From Sphingobacterium gobiense (GTDB taxonomy: Bacteria > Bacteroidota > Bacteroidia > Sphingobacteriales > Sphingobacteriaceae): DNA of 64,000 nucleotides. The number at the start of each line of letters is the position of its first letter. Positions within the stretch are counted from its first letter, which is position 1. The DNA lies in the NCBI RefSeq assembly GCF_002980575.1, contig NZ_PVBS01000002.1, positions 1,302,001-1,366,000 of the forward strand, given 5' to 3'. The notes below the pieces were generated by a model, which was not told the origin of the DNA, ran no database searches, and saw only the letters and a list, made by a program, of their open reading frames with translations. Of this stretch, positions 58,025 to 64,000 are shown piece after piece. The position numbers and the translations under genes are program-made.

Positions 58025-59980
58025 ATGAAAAATATATATATAAAACTTATATCGGGTGCTGTCTTTTCTGTAACGTTAGGTTTGGGCAGTTGTTCAAAAA
58101 TATTAGAAGAAGAACCGAGAAGTGTATTTACCCCGGAATTTTTTAAAACGGAGAAAGGCGTCGTTGGTGGGGTTACGGCATTATACGGACATTTACGGAA
58201 TATATACGGGAACGGTTACTATTATAACGCCTGTTTAACGGGAACAGATGAGTATACCTATGCACAGCAAGCGGATGGGAATTTTAGGGACATAGACTTA
58301 TCAGGAGTAGGCGCGTTGACACCTATTACGAGTCGCTCGGATGTGTTATGGAATGAAACTTTTCCGGCTATCAATACCGCCAACGGCGTTATCGAAAACG
58401 CCGTGGAGGCTGAGAACATTTCCACAGCGATTATTGCCGAAGCACGTTTTTTCAGAGCCTTTGGTTACTTCATGTTAGCTCAAACCTTTGGCGGAGTACC
58501 GCTCGATCTTGGCTCGGGAGAACTGCGGTTCAATACGTCCACTGTCCGTACTTCCGTCCGCAATACGGTTCCAGAAGTTTATACGCGCGCCGTATTCCCA
58601 GATTTGCTGAAAGCTATTGAAGATCTGCCTGACGTAGGTCGGGTCAAAGGTGGGGCAACCAAAACGTTAGCTCGCTTGTATTTAGCAAAGGCTTATCTAA
58701 CGTATGGTTGGTGGCTAGAAAATCCAAATAATATACCGACTTATCCAGCAACAGATCGTGCCGATCCCGACGGCCATAACTCGGCATATTATTATCAAAA
58801 AGCATATGACGTTGCGATTGAGGCCATTGACAACCCAGGCCCGTTCCATTTGCAGGAAACCTATTATGATGTGCATAATGGTCCTAACGACCGGAATAAC
58901 GAAATTATGCTCTACGCCGATCACACTGAGGAAAGTGAATACTTTAACGGGGGTAGTCATTCCTATGGAAGTGGGGGAGCACCTGATAATTTTGCTGTAT
59001 GGATGGTTACCTGGGATTATACCTTCCTCGAAAGTGCGACAGCTGCAAATTGGTCATCTGTGGTGAGGTCTGTTCAACGTGAGGCTGCGCAAGCATATGG
59101 TAGACCATGGACACGTATGGCGCCAACGCAAAATGTGATTATCAATACGTTTGCTGATAAGAAAAATGACTCCCGCTATGATGGGACGTTTGTAACGACA
59201 TGGCGGGGCAATTGGAATAAAGCCGGAGTACCCAATGAGGTTCTATACAACGCAAACGGCATGCCGGTCAGTCCAGGAGATGCAATCCTGACCATTCTAG
59301 ATGACGAACCTACACAGGCCATAGATTATTCAAATACGACATACAAAAGTAATGTCGGAGCGGGCGTTTTATCGGGCAGGGCGGATTTTGTTATTGCTCC
59401 GAGCGCAATCAGTAGAAGGAAATATCCAAACTTGTGGAAACTTGGACAATATCGTACCAATAATGGCGATGGATTAGGGCAACCGAATGGAGGAAGTACA
59501 CGACCATTTAATATCGCAAAATTTTCCGAATTGTATTTTGTGGCGGCAGAAGCTGCGGTCAAAGGCGCTTCAACGCAGGCGGGAAAAAGTGCTAGGGACT
59601 TAATCAATGTTATCCGTGCACGCGCTGGTGTATGGCGTTGGGATAATAATGGTAATGTCGAAAAAAACGAAGATTATAGCACGGAGATGACAGCGGCAAC
59701 CCCAGCGAATATAACGATCGACTATATTTTGGACGAGCGTTCCAGAGAGTATTTTGGAGAGGGATATCGTTGGTTTGACCTAGTAAGAACGCAAACATGG
59801 CAGGAACGGGCTAAAACATACCAGATTGCCGGACCAAATATTCAAGATCATACACCTATTACATTCAACCGCGACATTCAACCATTCCATTATCTACGTC
59901 CGATACCGCAAGGGCAAATGGATGCAATGGAGTTAGATGGAGCAGAAAAAGCAGCATATCAGAACCCGGGGTATGATTGA
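58025..59980 (+). CDS. SusD/RagB-family glycan-binding lipoprotein (third pair)
   Basis: A 651-residue lipoprotein (lipobox LGLGSC near residue 23, then SKILEEEPRSVFTPEFF). SusD core segments: AEARFFRAFGYFMLAQTFGGVPLDL, ATKTLARLYLAKAYLTYGWW, FAKFSELYFVAAEAAVKG-like, VIRARAGVW, LDERSREYFGEGYRWFDLVR. The C-terminus is YQNPGYD. The frame extends to 57995 inside the SusC gene, but the ATG at 58025 gives a proper signal peptide (MKNIYIKLISGAVFSVTLG) and is preferred. It partners with the preceding SusC. Confidence 0.92.
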   Translation: MKNIYIKLISGAVFSVTLGLGSCSKILEEEPRSVFTPEFFKTEKGVVGGVTALYGHLRNIYGNGYYYNACLTGTDEYTYAQQADGNFRDIDLSGVGALTPITSRSDVLWNETFPAINTANGVIENAVEAENISTAIIAEARFFRAFGYFMLAQTFGGVPLDLGSGELRFNTSTVRTSVRNTVPEVYTRAVFPDLLKAIEDLPDVGRVKGGATKTLARLYLAKAYLTYGWWLENPNNIPTYPATDRADPDGHNSAYYYQKAYDVAIEAIDNPGPFHLQETYYDVHNGPNDRNNEIMLYADHTEESEYFNGGSHSYGSGGAPDNFAVWMVTWDYTFLESATAANWSSVVRSVQREAAQAYGRPWTRMAPTQNVIINTFADKKNDSRYDGTFVTTWRGNWNKAGVPNEVLYNANGMPVSPGDAILTILDDEPTQAIDYSNTTYKSNVGAGVLSGRADFVIAPSAISRRKYPNLWKLGQYRTNNGDGLGQPNGGSTRPFNIAKFSELYFVAAEAAVKGASTQAGKSARDLINVIRARAGVWRWDNNGNVEKNEDYSTEMTAATPANITIDYILDERSREYFGEGYRWFDLVRTQTWQERAKTYQIAGPNIQDHTPITFNRDIQPFHYLRPIPQGQMDAMELDGAEKAAYQNPGYD

Positions 59981-60007
59981 TAAAACGTAAAACATAACTT
60001 TCTCTTA

Positions 60008-60060
60008 AACTCGTTCATCAAGCAATTTTATTTAAAGCAGGATGGACGAGTTATATTTTA
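60008..60060 (+). terminator. Putative terminator after the third SusD gene
   Basis: Twelve-base stem AACTCGTTCATC / GATGGACGAGTT with one G-T pair and a 21-base loop, followed by ATATTTTA. It starts 28 bases past the SusD stop codon. Confidence 0.5.
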
Positions 60061-60065
60061 CGAAA

Positions 60066-60095
60066 ATGGACTACCTCTTTTTGGAGATAGTCCAT
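60066..60095 (-). terminator. Putative terminator of the His-rich lipoprotein gene
   Basis: ATGGACTACCTC pairs with GAGATAGTCCAT (one mismatch) around a TTTTTG loop. On the minus strand the stem is followed by TTTTCG. It lies 8 bases beyond the stop codon of the minus-strand lipoprotein gene. Confidence 0.6.
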
Positions 60096-60102
60096 AAACG
60101 AA

Positions 60103-60813
60103 CTAGTGGTCATGCCCGTGTTCAGCGTGTATTTCGAATTTAAGTTCGAGTATGTTCTCACCAGCAAACGCTGTTTTGTAATCTTCACGGTTCCAGTCGG
60201 TACGCTCAATTTGTGCTTTTACGCCTTCATTAAGCTTTCTTAAAACGTAGGTTACTTCTTTCGTCGAACTTTCATTTTCATGGCCTACGATAAAATAGCT
60301 CAGGATACCGGTTGTATCATATTTACCATCTACCGCTGAACCGTCGGCATATGTTTGTTCGCGTGGCTGAAAAATCGCGCCTTCTTCGGTTTCAGAATCT
60401 GTATTTAGTTTAAAGTTACCTCCAACAAGAAACGCTTTATAACTGTTAGCGACAGCTTTGTTTTCTATAAAGGTGTTTTGAACCTCCTTACCCTCGTAGT
60501 CCCACGCTTTCAATTCTATTTTGTAAACAGCGTCTGCCTCGAGGTGTAGATGACCATTCTTTGTCGCTACTCCATCTTCATCAAAAGCGATAACAACTTT
60601 TTCCCCTTCAACTCCACCGTTCAGACCATGGAAGTGATCACCGTGTGGATATACGGCTTCCCCGCTGATTTCTGTCAGCGTAAGCTCCGCTTTTTCAATC
60701 CCTTCTTTAATAGGTTGAGGTTCGTCGTCATTGCTACATGATGAGAATCCTACTACGGTGAAACCTAATAACATCACGAATACTCCTAATTTGTTCGTCG
60801 TTTTTTTGTTCAT
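60103..60813 (-). CDS. Histidine-rich putative metal-binding lipoprotein of unknown family
   Basis: A 236-residue lipoprotein (lipobox GFSSC, Cys26, followed by SNDDEP, an acidic tail compatible with surface export). I do not recognise a named family. Histidines cluster in YPHGDHFHGLNGG (about residues 55-67), GHLHLEAD and the C-terminus EIHAEHGHDH. The body is predicted to be mostly beta strands and aromatic-poor. Such clusters commonly bind zinc, copper or nickel. It has its own very good promoter overlapped by a duplicated sequence (60849-60906), which suggests tight control, perhaps by a metal-sensing Fur/Zur-type repressor. Function is inference; the lipoprotein call is firm. Confidence 0.7.
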   Translation of the reverse strand: MNKKTTNKLGVFVMLLGFTVVGFSSCSNDDEPQPIKEGIEKAELTLTEISGEAVYPHGDHFHGLNGGVEGEKVVIAFDEDGVATKNGHLHLEADAVYKIELKAWDYEGKEVQNTFIENKAVANSYKAFLVGGNFKLNTDSETEEGAIFQPREQTYADGSAVDGKYDTTGILSYFIVGHENESSTKEVTYVLRKLNEGVKAQIERTDWNREDYKTAFAGENILELKFEIHAEHGHDH

Positions 60814-61139
60814 TTTTATTTTCTTTTTAAGTTAATTGTTTTTTGCATAAAAGCAACATTGATGCAAATATAGTATTTGTGTTTTTAAAAGCAACTTAAT
60901 TGCTTTGAAAAATTTCCGACGGTAGTATGATTTAATCATGGCGGCAAACAATCTACAGGTATAGTCGTTATATAAGTATATCAACCGCAGTTCTAAAAAT
61001 CCATAAGAAGGAGTAGAAAAACATCTGTTTTAACTTTTCCTAATTAATAGTATTCATTACGAGGAGAATAAAATCTCAGATACGAATTCTTTTGGGTTTG
61101 GTTGCGGAGAATAGACAAAGTTTATAAAAATTTTAAAGT
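60814..61139. other. Divergent intergenic region between the His-rich lipoprotein and the release-factor-like gene
   Basis: 326 bases with no gene. The left part contains a near-consensus promoter and repeated operator-like sequence for the lipoprotein. In the right part (about 60910-61139), which must drive the release-factor-like gene, I see no convincing promoter, hairpin or repeat. Confidence 0.5.
60849..60906 (-). promoter_or_regulatory. Promoter with duplicated operator for the His-rich lipoprotein gene
   Basis: Minus strand: TTG (60892-60894), 19 bases, then TATATTTG (60865-60872), an exact match to TTG-N19-TAnnTTTG. A related 17-mer occurs twice, AAAAGCAACTTAATTGC at 60887-60903 over the upstream element and AAAAGCAACATTGATGC at 60849-60865 just past the downstream element. 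The first is part of the perfect inverted repeat AAAGCAA-N5-TTGCTTT (60888-60906). This double occupation is typical of a repressor that shuts off the promoter. Confidence 0.6.
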
Positions 61140-62219
61140 ATGGCTATCAAAAAACAGTTAGAAAAAATTGCTGCCGAATCAGGAGCACCTTGTGTAACTA
61201 TTTCTCTTAATACACACCGCACGCATCCAGCAAATCAGAATGATCGTGTTAAATTGAAGAACTACATTACGGAAGCTCGGAAACGAGTCGAGGACGAATT
61301 CGGCAAACGCCCTGCTGCTGAATTGATAGCGAATTTAGAAGAGGTCGAATCAGAGATCGACGAAAATTATAATCTGGAAAGTTTGCACCTTTTTGTGTCG
61401 GACCAAACGAAAGAAGTTATCAGATCTACTTGGCCAGTTTCAAACGAAGGTGTAATTATAGCAGACCATTTTGCTACACGGTCATTGATAAAATCTTATA
61501 CACGGAGTTACGAATACCTTGTGATGCTCTTGTCACAAAGTGGAGTTCAATTATACGAAGCGGTAAATGATACTATTATTGCTGAAATAAAAAACGCTGA
61601 TTTTCCATTTGGCGAGAATCCTCATTATCTGGTGAATGCAGCACAGGCAAGCGACGGTAAGCAAGTGGATAATATGGTTCGGGAGTTCCTCAATAAGGTC
61701 GATAAGGCTGTAGTACGTGTTTGTCAAGAAACAGACTTACCCTGTGTTGTGATTTGTACCGAGGACAATTACAGTCGATTACTTCAAGTAGCTGATCAAG
61801 AGGATATCTACCTAGGGTATGCAGCTATCGATTACAACAATACGGCAACGCACCAAATCGTAAAGCAATCTTGGGAGATTGTTAGGAACCGCCAAAAGCA
61901 AGTACGCCAAACAGATATCGGCGAAATTCAAGAAGCCATTGGAAAAGGTTTACTGATTACAGATTTACAAGAGATATATCAAGCAGCAATTGATGGGCGG
62001 GGAGATCTTTTAGTTGTACATGAACATTTTGCACAAGCCGTGATGATGGATGATGAGCGGACTTTCACTTTGATTGACGACCCATTGCAAGAGGGAAGTG
62101 TGGAGGATATCACGAGTACGATTGCATGGGAGGTTATGGTTAAAAATGGTCGCGTGCTATTCTTGAAAGATAACGACGAATTGGATGTTGGCGATATTGC
62201 TTTAAAGGTTCGATACTAA
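61140..62219 (+). CDS. Bacterial archaeo-eukaryotic release factor-like protein (baeRF family)
   Basis: A 359-residue cytoplasmic protein related to the middle and C-terminal domains of archaeal/eukaryotic peptide release factor eRF1. Recognisable parts are the N-terminal CVTISLNTHRTHP block, the central VVICTEDNYSRLLQVAD block and the C-terminal GRGDLLVVHEHFAQAV followed by AWEVMVKNGRVLFL, similar to the L7Ae-like end of eRF1. Proteins of this group are thought to interact with ribosomes, and some have been linked to ribosome hibernation or stress. No signal peptide. It is followed 39 bases later by egtD, probably in the same transcript. Family assignment is from pattern recognition. Confidence 0.75.
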   Translation: MAIKKQLEKIAAESGAPCVTISLNTHRTHPANQNDRVKLKNYITEARKRVEDEFGKRPAAELIANLEEVESEIDENYNLESLHLFVSDQTKEVIRSTWPVSNEGVIIADHFATRSLIKSYTRSYEYLVMLLSQSGVQLYEAVNDTIIAEIKNADFPFGENPHYLVNAAQASDGKQVDNMVREFLNKVDKAVVRVCQETDLPCVVICTEDNYSRLLQVADQEDIYLGYAAIDYNNTATHQIVKQSWEIVRNRQKQVRQTDIGEIQEAIGKGLLITDLQEIYQAAIDGRGDLLVVHEHFAQAVMMDDERTFTLIDDPLQEGSVEDITSTIAWEVMVKNGRVLFLKDNDELDVGDIALKVRY

Positions 62220-62258
62220 TCGCAAACAAAAGACTCAAAATTCAACATCATAAATATT

Positions 62259-63281
62259 ATGGAAGAAATTGCGGAAAAGAAAATCAAAGAAGTACACCGA
62301 GATAAACAGTCAACCTATATACCGCCGAAGCGTTGCATCCAAGAAAATTTTTATAGTGATATAATCGATGGCTTAAGCTATAATCCAAAGAAGTTACCCT
62401 CAAAATATTTCTACGATGAGAAGGGTGACCAGCTCTTCCAGCAAATTATGTCCATGCCCGAATATTACCTTACCCGATGTGAATTGGATATATTCAGTAA
62501 CAAAACTTCTGAACTGGCCACTGGCATCATTTCCGACAGCGAACAACCATTTGATCTCATCGAGCTTGGTGCTGGTGATGCCATGAAATCATCTTTCCTC
62601 CTAAAATATCTTGTCAGGGAGGATATGGATTTTAGATATATACCGATTGATATATCAGGTAACATACTGTCCATACTGAACGACAACCTTAGAAAAGATA
62701 TCCCTGATTTGGATATTGTCCCCCTTGAAGGGGAATATTTTGACATGCTCGAAAAAGCTAATTCCCTCTCCAAAAGGAAAAAAATAGTATTGCTTTTGGG
62801 AAGTAACATAGGCAATATGGAGCGGGATGAAATACATGATTTCTTTAAACAACTTAATGCCAAGTTGAATAAAGGAGATATCATTGTAATCGGCTTTGAC
62901 CTTAAGAAAAACCCATCTATTATCTTGAACGCCTATAACGATAGGACAGGGATTACAGCAGCCTTTAACCTCAATCTACTTACACGCATCAACCGGGAGC
63001 TGGGGGCAGATTTTGATCTGCGGCAATTTCAGCATTACCAAAACTACGATCCTATCAGTGGAGCATGCAGAAGCTATCTTGTTAGTCTAAAAGACCAAAA
63101 GGTGACTTTTGGCAACCAGACAATCAATTTTAGAGAAAATGAACCTATTGAGATGGAAATATCACAGAAATTTTCGTTACCCGAAATCGAACACTTTGCT
63201 CAATATGCTGGTTTCGACACGATAACCAAAATTACCGATGCCCAAAAATGGTTTGTAGACGCGGTTTGGCAAGTAAAATAA
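62259..63281 (+). CDS. egtD: L-histidine N-alpha-methyltransferase (EgtD)
   Basis: A 340-residue SAM-dependent enzyme that trimethylates histidine to hercynine, the first step of ergothioneine formation. The substrate-binding segment KLPSKYFYDEKGDQLFQQI, followed by MPEYYLTRCE, is characteristic. The SAM site is LIELGAGDAMKS near residues 100-111, with LGSNIGNM further on. The C-terminal part includes LLTRINRELGADFD. The next gene, 22 bases downstream, is egtB, which supports the pathway call. Confidence 0.93.
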   Translation: MEEIAEKKIKEVHRDKQSTYIPPKRCIQENFYSDIIDGLSYNPKKLPSKYFYDEKGDQLFQQIMSMPEYYLTRCELDIFSNKTSELATGIISDSEQPFDLIELGAGDAMKSSFLLKYLVREDMDFRYIPIDISGNILSILNDNLRKDIPDLDIVPLEGEYFDMLEKANSLSKRKKIVLLLGSNIGNMERDEIHDFFKQLNAKLNKGDIIVIGFDLKKNPSIILNAYNDRTGITAAFNLNLLTRINRELGADFDLRQFQHYQNYDPISGACRSYLVSLKDQKVTFGNQTINFRENEPIEMEISQKFSLPEIEHFAQYAGFDTITKITDAQKWFVDAVWQVK

Positions 63282-63303
63282 ATTACGTACAGAAACAATA
63301 GTA

Positions 63304-64000
63304 ATGCATACGACAGATTACGTCAAAGAACTACAATCAAAATACATCGATATCCGGAATCATACGGTACAGATATGCAAACCACTTGAAATTGAAGACT
63401 ACGTCGTACAACCCATAGTCGATGTCAGTCCTCCAAAGTGGCATTTAGGCCATACAACCTGGTTTTTCGAGACCTTTATTCTTTTGCCATTCATGCCCGG
63501 TTATTCCGTGTTTAATGAGCAATACAACTTTGTGTTCAATAGCTATTATGAAACTATTGGCGCGAGAGTCATTCGTACAGATCGCGGTAACCTAAGCCGC
63601 CCCTCGGTTGCGGATGTTTACCGCTATAGGGAGTATGTAGATCGCCAAATGCAGGCATTTCTTCGAAGTGATTTTCTGACGGAAAGTATACTACCCTTGA
63701 TCGAACTTGGCCTTAATCACGAACAGCAGCATCAGGAGTTGTTGCTGACAGATATCAAATACATACTAGGACATAACCCACTTTTTCCGGCTTACACCAA
63801 AGATACGCTACCTGTCAAAGAAGAAGCTGAGGAATACAGCATGATTAAAATTCCCCAAGGAATCTATGAAATAGGATTCGATAAAGCAGGGTTTTGTTTT
63901 GATAATGAGCTCGGGCGGCATAAAGTCTATCTCCATGATTTTGAAATATCCAATAGCCTTGTCACAAATGGTGAATACTTGCAATTTATAGAAGAAGATG
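63304..64000 (+). CDS. egtB: Ergothioneine sulfoxide synthase-type protein (EgtB), N-terminal part; cut by window edge
   Basis: The frame starts at ATG 63304 (MHTTDYVKELQ) and stays open for 232 residues to the window end. The family is usually about 400-450. The DinB-like N-terminal domain is complete: PPKWHLGHTTWFFETF and the iron-binding Hx3HxE motif NHEQQHQE. The formylglycine-generating-enzyme-like domain begins at MIKIPQGIYEIGFD. EgtB is a non-haem iron enzyme that joins a thiol donor to hercynine. Whether the donor is cysteine or gamma-glutamylcysteine cannot be read here. It is encoded 22 bases after egtD. Confidence 0.92.
   Translation, partial: MHTTDYVKELQSKYIDIRNHTVQICKPLEIEDYVVQPIVDVSPPKWHLGHTTWFFETFILLPFMPGYSVFNEQYNFVFNSYYETIGARVIRTDRGNLSRPSVADVYRYREYVDRQMQAFLRSDFLTESILPLIELGLNHEQQHQELLLTDIKYILGHNPLFPAYTKDTLPVKEEAEEYSMIKIPQGIYEIGFDKAGFCFDNELGRHKVYLHDFEISNSLVTNGEYLQFIEED

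Overview
The window looks like chromosomal DNA of a plant-polysaccharide-degrading member of the Bacteroidota, most likely the Sphingobacteriaceae (Pedobacter/Sphingobacterium/Parapedobacter type). The evidence is three SusC/SusD pairs, a hybrid two-component system (HTCS), many lipoprotein signal peptides, Bacteroidota-type promoter elements (TTG ... TAnnTTTG) and few Shine-Dalgarno sites. I cannot name a species. I found no rRNA, tRNA, CRISPR array, insertion sequence or phage gene.

Layout. (1) 1-4483, minus strand: a TetR regulator, an RND membrane-fusion lipoprotein and an RND efflux permease cut by the left edge. Three copies of one palindrome (ATTTAACA-N-TGTTAAAT) lie at the two promoter regions and inside the fusion-protein gene. 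(2) 4600-8601, minus: a 1333-residue HTCS, the probable xylan sensor. (3) 8963-24845, plus: GH115, GPH-family transporter, GH10, GH43 (cytoplasmic), GH67, GH30, GH97, GH43, GH127-like; it ends at a strong bidirectional terminator. (4) 38522-24946, minus: the conserved Bacteroidota xylan uptake core SusC-SusD-SusC-SusD-SusE-like-GH10, then an acetyl-xylan-esterase-like SGNH protein beyond a terminator. (5) 39121-54655, plus: transaldolase, split transketolase, CE1-type esterase, GH95, GH43, GH43-CBM6, sialate-O-acetylesterase-like, GH43, GH3. (6) 54907-59980, plus: a third SusC/SusD pair. (7) 60103-64000: a His-rich lipoprotein with a duplicated operator, an archaeo-eukaryotic release-factor-like protein, EgtD and the start of EgtB.

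How it works together. Regions 2-6 form a roughly 55 kb composite locus for heavily decorated glucuronoarabinoxylan. Endo-acting enzymes (GH10, GH30) and esterases open the polymer, SusC/D pairs import oligosaccharides, and periplasmic GH115, GH67, GH43, GH95, GH97, GH127-like and GH3 enzymes remove glucuronate, arabinose, galactose/fucose-type caps and xylose. The GPH transporter and the leaderless GH43 finish short xylo-oligosaccharides in the cytoplasm. Transaldolase and transketolase sit beside the glycosidases, as expected for pentose entry into the pentose phosphate pathway. Xylose isomerase and xylulokinase are not in the window.

Most notable: the GH10 protein encoded with the SusC/D core has Gln and Ser where the two catalytic glutamates should be. 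It is probably a surface xylan-binding pseudo-enzyme, while a second GH10 gene in the window keeps both glutamates.
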